Positions 1 to 6,544 of a stretch of 23,278 nucleotides of DNA are shown here, piece after piece. Position 1 is the stretch's first letter, and every line of letters starts with the position of its first letter. Source of the DNA: a virus; the IMG/VR virus record IMGVR_UViG_3300029448_000464, positions 1 through 23,278 of that record; one strand, 5' to 3'. The notes under the pieces were generated by a model. The model was not told the origin of the DNA. It did not search any database and saw only the letters and a program-made list of their open reading frames with translations. The position numbers and the translations under genes were made by a program.

Positions 1-177
1 CGGATGACCTCCAATTCCAATCCTATCTGTATTAAGGTATAGTGGAGAGGCAGTTCCATCTCCATCTACTACTTGAATTGCACTCCCACTACTATCTACT
101 AATGTATCTGTATTGCCACTTAATTTTAAAAGCGAGGTGTAACTACTCGCAATTGTTGATCCTGTTAAACTTGCCAT
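1..177 (-). CDS. Tail fibre-like protein, N-terminal fragment (cut by window edge)
   Basis: The reading frame starts at ATG 175-177 and stays open for 59 codons to the window edge, so only the N-terminus is present. The protein begins MASLTGSTIASSYTSLLKLS and continues with IQVVDGDGTASPLYLNTDRI. This resembles the opening of tail-fibre or tail-spike-like proteins I associate with marine phage genomes, where a short N-terminal part precedes a long repetitive or intramolecular-chaperone region. The family assignment is from memory of that sequence style. On the coding strand an AAGGA ribosome binding site lies 7 nt before the ATG and overlaps the stop codon of the preceding small gene. Position at the far end of the structural operon fits an adhesin or host-recognition role. 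The receptor-binding part lies outside the window. Confidence 0.6.
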   Translation of the reverse strand, partial: MASLTGSTIASSYTSLLKLSGNTDTLVDSSGSAIQVVDGDGTASPLYLNTDRIGIGGHP

Positions 178-186
178 AATAAATCC

Positions 187-321
187 TTAATTTGATTGAT
201 CCCAAGTATTAGCTTGAGTTTCCCATGTGTCAATTTTATTTTGCCAAAAACTTTTAACAGCAACAGCAGCTGATTGTATTGTTGAAGCTGCTATTGCAAT
301 TGCTATTCCTAATCTAGGCAT
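187..321 (-). CDS. Small Ala-rich hydrophobic protein (44 aa), unknown
   Basis: ATG at 319-321 overlaps the stop codon of the upstream gene by one base (TAATG), and 45 codons end at TAA 187-189. Residues 5-23 (GIAIAIAASTIQSAAVAV) are hydrophobic and Ala/Ile-rich, and the C-terminus is polar with three Trp residues (FWQNK, TWETQ, TWDQ). The segment could be a membrane helix or a helix buried in a virion assembly. The perfect stop/start coupling and its place between two structural genes support a real gene. The function is not recognised; a small tail component or a holin-like peptide are both possible but unproven. Confidence 0.5.
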   Translation of the reverse strand: MPRLGIAIAIAASTIQSAAVAVKSFWQNKIDTWETQANTWDQSN

Positions 322-647
322 TATCCGAAATACAAGAGGACTTTATCCCCAGCAGTTTGAAGTTTTACATTATTCCATCTTCCAAAAATAGTTACCCCAC
401 CTGGAAAAGTATCTGCGTTAGTTAATGTAGATCCATTAGTGCCAGGGCTAGCAGCTGTAGTTCCAAAATTTATATTAACATCTTCTGGTGTTAAAGTATT
501 AAACTCAACATCAGTAAGCATTGTTATCATAATAATTTTCATTCCAGAAGGGGGAGTGTATGCATCAGTTGTATCTAAAAAAGCTGATCCACCTTGACCT
601 AATTGTATATTTTGTGATTCAACTACTGAATACTTATTTATTGCCAT
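321..647 (-). CDS. Probable virion protein (108 aa), unknown
   Basis: The start ATG (645-647) has an AGGAGA ribosome binding site 6 nt upstream on the coding strand. The protein is acidic to neutral, rich in Thr, Gly and Asn, with alternating hydrophobic residues, and lacks charged helices or membrane segments. This composition suggests a beta-sheet protein. An N-terminal stretch (QNIQLGQGGSAFLDTTDAYT) and a C-terminal NVKLQTAGDKVLLYFG look like strands of a small beta-sandwich. It sits in the structural operon just before a tail-fibre-like gene, so a small tail or head accessory role is inferred. No family is recognised. Confidence 0.6.
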   Translation of the reverse strand: MAINKYSVVESQNIQLGQGGSAFLDTTDAYTPPSGMKIIMITMLTDVEFNTLTPEDVNINFGTTAASPGTNGSTLTNADTFPGGVTIFGRWNNVKLQTAGDKVLLYFG

Positions 648-749
648 CTTGTTTCTCCTAAGTTATGATGCCTTTCCGAGCTTGACAATTCTCATGGACA
701 TCTTGGTATTAAAAATTAATGCTGTTAATATATATAAAGAAACATATAT
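648..749 (-). other. Intergenic patch with possible 12-residue ORF (663-701)
   Basis: This is the longest non-coding gap in the structural arm, where other genes overlap or nearly touch. On the minus strand ATG 699-701 opens a short frame MSMRIVKLGKAS ending at TAA 663-665, directly before the ribosome binding site of the next gene. The patch 663-701 is visibly richer in G+C than its surroundings. The same frame is open all the way back to the stop codon of the 750-1028 gene, so it would extend that protein by 28 residues if the stop were read through. There is no good ribosome binding site for the short ORF. It may be a gene remnant, a leader peptide or chance. Confidence 0.15.
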
Positions 750-1028
750 TTAACCCATATCTTCAAAAGAAAAGTTTACGTTTTCCCAATTAACATCATC
801 AAAGGCCTGCCAAAAAACATTTTGTAAAGTTGTTATTAATGTTAATGAATCAAAAGATGTAGATGGATTTATAATAGTTTGAATATATGTAGAAGATAAT
901 TCTCCAGAAGAAAATGTATAAGTAGAATCTAATTCTTCAAAAGAATGAGAATAAGTTGAAGATAATTCTCCAGAATTATGACTATATGTAGAAGAAGGAT
1001 TTGTTATAGTTTGTGTAAAAGAAGACAT
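750..1028 (-). CDS. Virion-region protein built of 11-residue repeats (92 aa)
   Basis: The start ATG (1026-1028) overlaps the previous gene's stop (TAATG). Residues 1-55 divide into five units of eleven: MSSFTQTITNP, SSTYSHNSGEL, SSTYSHSFEEL, DSTYTFSSGEL and SSTYIQTIINP. The first and last units resemble each other (QTITNP and QTIINP), and the middle three share STY at positions 2-4 and EL at the end. The C-terminal part (FWQAFDDVNWENVNFSFEDMG) is acidic and aromatic and not repetitive. Short Ser/Thr/Tyr-rich repeats occur in beta-fibrous tail proteins, so a tail or fibre-associated role is inferred. No family is recognised. A 100-base gap, unusual for this arm, follows it. Confidence 0.55.
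   Translation of the reverse strand: MSSFTQTITNPSSTYSHNSGELSSTYSHSFEELDSTYTFSSGELSSTYIQTIINPSTSFDSLTLITTLQNVFWQAFDDVNWENVNFSFEDMG
892..975 (-). repeat. 18-nt direct repeat within the 11-residue repeat gene
   Basis: The plus-strand sequence GAAGATAATTCTCCAGAA is present identically at 892-909 and 958-975. The copies are 66 nt apart, exactly two 33-nt repeat units, and encode the SGELSST junctions. The nucleotide identity suggests recent duplication or recombination within the repeat array, so copy number could vary between related phages. Confidence 0.75.
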
Positions 1029-1507
1029 TATTTAATTCCATATATACTACTTGTATATGAAATTGAAGTTTTAGATTTGTTACTTTGATGATCTCCAACT
1101 TTTTTCCAAAAAGATTTCATAAAATATTCTTTTAATTCTACATTGCCAGAAGCTTCAGCTATTTGCGCTTTTATGTAATCAACAACAGCTAAACATAACA
1201 TTCTACTTAAATTTATATGATCTTCTTCATCTGGACTAGATTGATTAGTTAAAGTTGGATTGTCATTACCACTTAATTCATTCGGATCATTATTAACAAA
1301 TAATTCAATAAAAGCAGTACCCTCATATCTTAATCCATTAGTAATATTTTCATTTGGATAAACTAATTCATTACCATAATATGAATGAGGTAATGCAATT
1401 CTATATCCAGCTAAAACACTAGAATTAGCAGCGCTCATATATTGATATAAATGAACATTTCTTCCCGAAATTTGATATACCCAAGTATTGTTTGTATCGT
1501 AACTCAT
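1028..1507 (-). CDS. Conserved virion-region protein (159 aa), unknown
   Basis: The start ATG (1505-1507) overlaps the preceding adaptor gene by 4 nt (ATGA), and the end overlaps the following gene by 1 nt. The first half (YQISGRNVHLYQYM, then ELVYPNENITNGLRYEGTAF) looks beta-rich. The second half contains a clear helix around INLSRMLCLAVVDYIKAQIAEA followed by a basic, Lys-rich stretch (YFMKSFWKKVGDHQSNKSK). It directly follows the adaptor-like gene, so a connector or tail-completion role is a reasonable guess. I recall similar proteins of unknown function in marine phage genomes but cannot name a family. Confidence 0.65.
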   Translation of the reverse strand: MSYDTNNTWVYQISGRNVHLYQYMSAANSSVLAGYRIALPHSYYGNELVYPNENITNGLRYEGTAFIELFVNNDPNELSGNDNPTLTNQSSPDEEDHINLSRMLCLAVVDYIKAQIAEASGNVELKEYFMKSFWKKVGDHQSNKSKTSISYTSSIYGIK

Positions 1508-1782
1508 TCTGGATCTGTATCCTCTGTAACGATAGGTTCCTCAATTAATCGTTTTATTTTTTTATATTTATTATCTGTAGTATCTAATACAGATATTGAT
1601 TTTAAATTAATTAAATTAGCTGGTAAAGCATACTCTCTTTGATCATCTACTATATTAGTTTTCCAAGTTGCTAAATTATCATATCCTTGAGATTGAATAA
1701 GATGAAATGCATCTTTAATATAAGCAATTGTTAAATTAGTTTCTTTAACTCCAGCTCTTTCCATTATTTCTTGAATAGTCAT
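1504..1782 (-). CDS. Phage adaptor protein (SU10-type), putative
   Basis: The 92-residue protein begins with a helical segment (MTIQEIMERAGVKETNLTIA, then YIKDAFHLIQSQGY), followed by REYALPANLINLKSISVLD and NKYKKIKRLIEEP. A helical start followed by a YxLPxnlixLxSVxVxD strand and a Y-x-x-I-x-R-L strand is the pattern I know from head-to-tail adaptor proteins of the SU10 type. These form a ring under the portal. The family call rests on this pattern alone. The start codon overlaps the upstream stop (TAATG) and there is no good ribosome binding site, so translation probably depends on coupling. The downstream gene overlaps by ATGA. Confidence 0.55.
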   Translation of the reverse strand: MTIQEIMERAGVKETNLTIAYIKDAFHLIQSQGYDNLATWKTNIVDDQREYALPANLINLKSISVLDTTDNKYKKIKRLIEEPIVTEDTDPE

Positions 1783-2279
1783 TAATCTACAACCAAATAT
1801 TCTACAGCTAAATGACCAGCGCTTGTATTATTACTTCCATTTGTATCTACTGTTCTAACATGAATACCTGTACACACTATTCCAGCATTATCGTCTTTTA
1901 AAACTATTGCTTCTCCAGCATCTAGAAGAGAAATAAGAGTTGTACCACTCATTATTTTTAAAGATTTATCTAATGAAGAACCTAAAGTTGTAGATGTATT
2001 AAATGTATATCCAGTATTTTTTATAAAAACAAAAGTCGCAGTAGCTTCAGAGCTAATGTCAGTTGTGTCTGCTGAATCTATTGCTTCCATATAATTAACA
2101 GTAGCATTTAAATAACCTTGATCAGCAGCGCTTCCAGCATAACTAGAACAAGTAGCTGAACCACTTCCTCCTAGTGATTTATTTACTTCACTTGCAATTA
2201 CATAAATAGTTCCAGAATTTTCATTTGTTAATTCTTCTTGAGGAGTACAACTTACTGCAAATGTTATTTTATCTGCCAT
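1782..2279 (-). CDS. Probable virion structural protein (165 aa)
   Basis: The start ATG has an AAGGTAAG ribosome binding site on the coding strand. The sequence is rich in Ser, Thr, Gly, Ala and Asp with regularly spaced hydrophobic strands (IVLKDDNAGIVCTGIHVRTV, HLAVEYLVVD), as in beta-barrel or jelly-roll capsid and tail accessory proteins. It contains three Cys (residues 11, 44 and one in IVCTG). No catalytic motif or membrane segment is seen. Together with its place between the coiled-coil protein and the adaptor, this supports a virion role, perhaps decoration or tail. No family is recognised. Confidence 0.6.
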   Translation of the reverse strand: MADKITFAVSCTPQEELTNENSGTIYVIASEVNKSLGGSGSATCSSYAGSAADQGYLNATVNYMEAIDSADTTDISSEATATFVFIKNTGYTFNTSTTLGSSLDKSLKIMSGTTLISLLDAGEAIVLKDDNAGIVCTGIHVRTVDTNGSNNTSAGHLAVEYLVVD

Positions 2280-2288
2280 AATTTATTC

Positions 2289-3479
2289 TTACCTTTGAGC
2301 AGCTTGAGCTGCCATTGTTTGACCAATTATTTTATTGTTATTTTGTATATATTGCGTTATCTCTGATTGAGCAAATTTATAATATTTTTCAGCTTCTCTT
2401 TCATACCTTTGAACATTTTGAGATAACAAAGCTGCTTCTTGAGTTTTTTCTCCAACTTCTGATTGATATTTTTGTAATTCAGAATTATATAATGATAATT
2501 TAGATTGATATTCTTGAACATTTTTATTTAATGTACTTGTATAATCTTGTATTTCTTTATTTACATTTTGTTGATATTCAGTTAATTCAGATTGATATTT
2601 TTGCAAATCTTGAGAATCTTTAGTTGAATTAAATTCTGCATTTTTAACAGACTCATTTACTTTTGCAGCGTAAATAACATTTTCTTTATTAAAATTAGAT
2701 TGAGATTCATTTAATCTAGCTGAATAATCTGAAATTTGAGCTTGTATAGTTTGTATTCTAGAATTAAGCATTTCAGAATCTTCTTCAGTAGTTATCCAAT
2801 TTTCTGTATCAGACCAATCTGGCGGTTGCATTACAGGAGGAACATAAGTAGGAACAACCCATTCAGAATTATTTAAAGTTACTAAATCTATAGAAGGAGC
2901 TATTGGAGCAGATGTATTTATTGTTAAATCATTTCCAAAGTTAGGAGATGCGGGGGGAGAAGGAATTACTAATGAAGTCCAATTTGGTAAATTATCACTT
3001 GCTAATTTTGTAAATTCTTTTGCACTTGCATAATTAATTACTATATTCCTTAAATCACTATCATCGTCTATTTTAGAAAAATCAACATAAGTTACATGAG
3101 CAGTTTTAATTGCAGTTGGATCTGGTTTTACAGTAACAACATTCCCAGATTTAATATAATATTTAGGATAAATAGTAGTTGGTATTTTTAAACTACCACT
3201 ATTTGATTCTAAAAATGCTCTTTCTGATATAGAAACTTCTACAACATCATATATGTCTCTTCTAACAGATAATATATTATCAGTTCCAACAGGTAATGTT
3301 ACATCAGTTGTAGTATTATTTCCTCCATTTGCACCTGTAGTAGTTTCAGTTCCAGCCCATTTTAATAATGTTTTTGGAATATTTGAAACTACATACTTTT
3401 GAGCATCTTCTATACTATTTGAAGTAGGAGTGCTATTTGTATTTGCTAAAACTGTTGCTATTATATCTGTTATTGCCAT
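2289..3479 (-). CDS. Structural protein with long C-terminal coiled coil (396 aa)
   Basis: The N-terminal half contains SNIPKTLLKWAG, VEVSISERAFLE, then TTIYPKYYIKSGNVVTVKPD and TYVDFSKIDDDSDLRNIVI, and looks like a globular beta-rich domain. A Pro-rich linker (about residues 170-235) precedes a long Gln/Tyr/Glu-rich coiled coil from about 240 to 395 with repeated pieces such as LQKYQSELTEYQQN and LQKYQSEVGEKTQE. The order, globular head, linker and rod, fits a virion fibre or internal tail component. I recall similar proteins next to capsid genes in marine phages, without a known function. The coding-strand region before the ATG is A-rich with no clear ribosome binding site, and a very stable hairpin lies 15 nt upstream. 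Confidence 0.65.
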   Translation of the reverse strand: MAITDIIATVLANTNSTPTSNSIEDAQKYVVSNIPKTLLKWAGTETTTGANGGNNTTTDVTLPVGTDNILSVRRDIYDVVEVSISERAFLESNSGSLKIPTTIYPKYYIKSGNVVTVKPDPTAIKTAHVTYVDFSKIDDDSDLRNIVINYASAKEFTKLASDNLPNWTSLVIPSPPASPNFGNDLTINTSAPIAPSIDLVTLNNSEWVVPTYVPPVMQPPDWSDTENWITTEEDSEMLNSRIQTIQAQISDYSARLNESQSNFNKENVIYAAKVNESVKNAEFNSTKDSQDLQKYQSELTEYQQNVNKEIQDYTSTLNKNVQEYQSKLSLYNSELQKYQSEVGEKTQEAALLSQNVQRYEREAEKYYKFAQSEITQYIQNNNKIIGQTMAAQAAQR

Positions 3480-3494
3480 TTAAAACTTTTTTTT

Positions 3495-3524
3495 ATATAT
3501 GAGGGTCCGAAGACCCCCATATAT
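3495..3524 (-). terminator. C(UUCG)G hairpin between structural genes
   Basis: On the minus strand 3512-3524 pairs with 3495-3507 as a 13-bp stem with one G-U wobble, closed by a UUCG loop with a C-G closing pair. C(UUCG)G loops are known to be exceptionally stable and are common in T4 intergenic regions. The loop has this form only on the transcribed strand. No U-run follows (the next bases on that strand are UA then an A-run), so a classical rho-independent terminator is unlikely. Protecting mRNA 3' ends, processing, or partial attenuation between the head gene upstream and the coiled-coil gene are better guesses. Confidence 0.7.
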
Positions 3525-3537
3525 TGTTTAATTGTAG

Positions 3538-3996
3538 TTATGCTAATCTAACTACTGATACAGCTTCAGATCCCGAAGTTGCATTTGTTACATGAATTCC
3601 CCATAATGAAGAACCTACACTAAAAGCATCATGAGTAGTTTCGGGATTTTCAATATCTGCAAATCCTACAATTGTAACTCCTGTTCCAGCTGTCATTGTG
3701 CAAGTTTCATTAGCTCCAGCTGTGCCAGCATTGATAAATGAAAATTTACAAGTATCTCCATTAACACATTTGCCATCACTAGCTTTTATTTTCATTTCAG
3801 CAACTATTAAAGCCGCTGTAGGAGTGGTAACTGTTCTAGCTGCTGCTGGATCACAAGTATGCGCAAATGAATTAAGCATATCATGAGCCGTAAGAACTAA
3901 ATTATCACCTAAAGTTCCATGCTCTTTAATAGTGCTATTTTGCAACCATCCAATGTTAGCATCAGCTTTGTTTTGTCCGTATAAAGGATTAGCCAT
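3538..3996 (-). CDS. Head accessory/decoration protein candidate (152 aa)
   Basis: A strong AGGAGGT ribosome binding site precedes the ATG on the coding strand, suggesting high expression. The protein starts MANPLYGQNKADANIGWL, has a long middle helix (TAALIVAEMKIKASDGKC) and a Gly/Thr/Ala-rich beta C-terminus (CTMTAGTGVTIVGFADIE, SLWGIHVTNATSG). Being immediately downstream of the major capsid gene, with a strong initiation site and a stable hairpin after it, fits a capsid decoration or stabilising protein. This is inferred from position. No named family is recognised. Confidence 0.55.
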   Translation of the reverse strand: MANPLYGQNKADANIGWLQNSTIKEHGTLGDNLVLTAHDMLNSFAHTCDPAAARTVTTPTAALIVAEMKIKASDGKCVNGDTCKFSFINAGTAGANETCTMTAGTGVTIVGFADIENPETTHDAFSVGSSLWGIHVTNATSGSEAVSVVRLA

Positions 3997-4006
3997 TATT
4001 TACCTC

Positions 4007-5572
4007 CTATTTCCAGACTGCATGAGCTTCTGGCATTTGCCATTCCATTCCTGCTTCTGTTTGAATTAAGTCAACCCTACGATCAACGCCACTATTCTCA
4101 AGTGTTTGCACACCTACATATACTGCTGTATCACGATTTAGTCCATTACCAACCAAAGGTCTGTATGCACAATATTTCATGTTACAACCAAGTATCTTTA
4201 CTGAAGTTCCGTCTAAGTGAATATTACGAGCAACATTCATAACACCATAAGGAGTATAAATCTGTGTAATATCTACACCAAAAACGTTTTTCTTAGCTCC
4301 AATGTCAAAACTAGCACTTGCACCAAATTTGTTAGCAGAACCTAAATCGGTTTTCTTAACATTTGCTGTAAAATACCCACTTAACTTATGTAACCAATTA
4401 TAAGTATCAGTTGAACACATAAACATTGTAGCATTTGCATTGTTGTATCGAGGATCTAAGAATTGAGACATATCATCAAGAAAATCATCTTGAGATTTAG
4501 TTCCTGTTCCACCAATACCAGAACCATCAAATATATTACCATAATTTGTAATAAAATCAAGAGCTCCTTCAGTATATTGAACTCCATCAACAGTCCCTTG
4601 AGAACCAAACAATAACGCTGTTTCAATGTCGAATTTATGTTCAATTAACTTTTCACGCCAGATTCTTGCAAACTCATTTGGTTCATACTTTAGTACAGAT
4701 GCACGAGTTGTGTTATCCATAGCCATAGCTGTTTTCCAAATTTGAGTTAAACCAAAAGCAGTTGAAAAAGGTTGATCTTTCCAAGTTTCTGGATAACCAG
4801 ATCCTTGAGCGTGAGCAGTTCCTACAACGTAAGAACGTCTTCCTTCAAGAGAACTTGATATTATTTGATCATATACTTGTTCACCACCAGCGTCTTGTCC
4901 ACCATCTCCACCAGAACCGCCTGGTGAAAAATTGTCACTTAAAAAAGAAGCAAGTTCGTTACCAGCAGAATCGAATTTAACAATCTTGCCTTCAATAGCA
5001 ACACATTCTTTACTATCTTTAGTTAAACTATCAGTAACTGTAGTAACTTTCATTAAATGATAACCTGCAACAGCTCCACCACCTGCGGTAGCAGAAACAG
5101 GTATTTTAACTACTTGGCCTGGTATAAAAAATGTAGGTCTAGTTCCGCTAGCTCCAACATCTATTTTACTACCAGATTGTCCATGAACACTTGTAATATT
5201 ACCAGCTGATTTATAATCAGTAGCCATATACAATTTAACTGTTTGTCCTGTTGCTGAAACAGCTCCAGAAGCATTAGATTGATCTAATTCTGCATTTGCA
5301 AAAGAATCAGAACCATTGTCTACATGCCCCATTACATAAGCATATCGTTTGTGATAACTTCCTCTACGTTCCGTAAATTTAAATTCTGGATCGTCAGTAG
5401 GTTTTTTAGCAACTTTAGATACAAATCTGAAAAAAGGATCTTGAGCTATATTAAGTTCAGAAACTCTATCTCCAAAGTTGTATTTTCTTCTAAGGTCACC
5501 TGTGTCTTTGCTAGTACCATCGTTATACGAAGCCGTATCACTATAAGTACCTAAGCTAAATACGTCAGCCAT
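4007..5572 (-). CDS. Major capsid protein
   Basis: The 521-residue product directly follows the scaffold-like gene, which follows the portal: the classic head-gene order. The start has an AAGGA ribosome binding site. N-terminal RRKYNFGDRVSELNIAQDPF and the later FARIWREKLIEHKFDIETAL (helix) then LFGSQGTVDG look like the N-arm and long helix of HK97-fold shells. The C-terminus has VFGVDITQIYTPYGVMNVA and MKYCAYRPLVGNGLNRDT, like strands of the A/P domain. The closest family I can suggest is the SU10-type major head protein. A Gly/Ser/Asp-rich stretch (about residues 205-235) may be a surface loop or an inserted domain. At 521 residues it is longer than a minimal shell protein. Confidence 0.8.
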   Translation of the reverse strand: MADVFSLGTYSDTASYNDGTSKDTGDLRRKYNFGDRVSELNIAQDPFFRFVSKVAKKPTDDPEFKFTERRGSYHKRYAYVMGHVDNGSDSFANAELDQSNASGAVSATGQTVKLYMATDYKSAGNITSVHGQSGSKIDVGASGTRPTFFIPGQVVKIPVSATAGGGAVAGYHLMKVTTVTDSLTKDSKECVAIEGKIVKFDSAGNELASFLSDNFSPGGSGGDGGQDAGGEQVYDQIISSSLEGRRSYVVGTAHAQGSGYPETWKDQPFSTAFGLTQIWKTAMAMDNTTRASVLKYEPNEFARIWREKLIEHKFDIETALLFGSQGTVDGVQYTEGALDFITNYGNIFDGSGIGGTGTKSQDDFLDDMSQFLDPRYNNANATMFMCSTDTYNWLHKLSGYFTANVKKTDLGSANKFGASASFDIGAKKNVFGVDITQIYTPYGVMNVARNIHLDGTSVKILGCNMKYCAYRPLVGNGLNRDTAVYVGVQTLENSGVDRRVDLIQTEAGMEWQMPEAHAVWK

Positions 5573-5587
5573 TTTATTTTCCTTTAA

Positions 5588-5631
5588 TTAAGGGTTTATG
5601 GCTTTTTAATATTATTTAAATACCAAAAGCC
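5588..5631 (-). promoter_or_regulatory. Capsid gene leader with inverted repeat and TTAAGGGT element
   Basis: Between scaffold and capsid genes, GGCTTTT (5600-5606) and AAAAGCC (5625-5631) form a 7-bp inverted repeat with an 18-nt AT-rich loop that overlaps the scaffold stop codon. Just downstream on the coding strand ACCCTTAA (complement of TTAAGGGT at 5588-5595) lies 3 nt before the AAGGA ribosome binding site of the capsid gene. The same octamer recurs in three other intergenic positions (12989-12996, 14109-14116, 14255-14262). It may be an mRNA stability, processing or translation element. A start of transcription here is unlikely because the element nearly touches the ribosome binding site. 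Confidence 0.35.
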
Positions 5632-6482
5632 TTTTCTAGTTCGTTAGTCGAACCCAAAATGGCATCAAAGACTGAATCATCTGGAGATTTTTCTGTTTGA
5701 ACACTTCCTTGCGTAGCTAAAGTACCAGGCGTTTGTTGAACTTCACGCATTTTATTTTGAATTTCTTGTCTAGTATTATCAGCAATTTTTTCATCTCTAC
5801 CTTTACGATTCATTAGGAAATAAATATCCTCAAGTTCAAGCGATTTAGATTTAGCAAAATCTACAAAAGTAGACCATTCTTCGTCATTTAAATTATGTTT
5901 ATTACGAAAATTAGTTTCTTTTGCAAGTTTTTGATTTTCAATTTTTTGCCCTTGTAAAGTTTTATTTAAACGATTTTGTACTATTCCATCTATCGTTGAT
6001 CCTAAAACTTTAGCAGAATCAGATTCGGGTTGAGAAAAAGCATCTTCAGCGTCGAAAACAAAGTCTTCTCCTAAATTCAGCTTTTCAGTCATTGTCTTTG
6101 GGGTTTGACCACCACCCTCAAAATAATTTCTCACATGAGTAATTAAATTCGGGTCTTCTCGCATAGCATCTAGTATTGGCATATAAGGCTCAATTTCATT
6201 TAATTTTCCATTTAACCTTTTAGCTTCTCTACTTGAATCACTATACCTTTTTTGTAAAGTATCCATTTCTGGTACTTCATTCTGAACTTCACTAGGGCTC
6301 GACTGCGTGTTATCGCTTTGTACCGAGGTTTGTTGCAAAGGTTCACTTTTTTCTATTATTGCACCATTAACTTGAGCGTCTAATTCTTCAAAAAAATTAT
6401 CTGAATTCATTCCACTCATAACAGTATCTTGTACGTTTATACTTTCGGGGGCCTCTTTGGCGTTACCTACTTGTTCTGACAT
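5616..6482 (-). CDS. Scaffold-like head assembly protein
   Basis: The 288-residue protein is acidic, Glu/Gln/Ser-rich and mostly helical, with no domain of its own fold. An N-terminal disordered stretch is followed by LQKRYSDSSREAKRLNGKLN (coiled coil), then PILDAMREDPNLITHVRNYF, and a second helical region near residues 195-250 (NKHNLNDEEWSTFVDFAKSK). It is encoded between portal and major capsid genes, the usual site of the capsid scaffold, and the DAMREDPxLitxvrnyf motif is one I associate with such proteins in related phages. The C-terminal tip (NELEKAFGI) could contact the shell protein. No protease gene is visible, so whether the scaffold is cleaved is unknown. Confidence 0.7.
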   Translation of the reverse strand: MSEQVGNAKEAPESINVQDTVMSGMNSDNFFEELDAQVNGAIIEKSEPLQQTSVQSDNTQSSPSEVQNEVPEMDTLQKRYSDSSREAKRLNGKLNEIEPYMPILDAMREDPNLITHVRNYFEGGGQTPKTMTEKLNLGEDFVFDAEDAFSQPESDSAKVLGSTIDGIVQNRLNKTLQGQKIENQKLAKETNFRNKHNLNDEEWSTFVDFAKSKSLELEDIYFLMNRKGRDEKIADNTRQEIQNKMREVQQTPGTLATQGSVQTEKSPDDSVFDAILGSTNELEKAFGI

Positions 6483-6544
6483 ACGTTCTCCTATTTTAAG
6501 ATTGCAATTAAATTAATAATATTACTTTATATAATACAATAACT

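Noticed and set aside
682-712. TTGACA followed by TATTAA on the plus strand, like a promoter
   Set aside because: The spacing is 19 bp, all genes in this arm run the other way, and no rightward gene follows.
4762-4980. Plus-strand ORFs inside the capsid gene (also 5324-5554, 4456-4644 on minus)
   Set aside because: They lie opposite or out of frame to a well-supported capsid gene, lack ribosome binding sites and have implausible composition.
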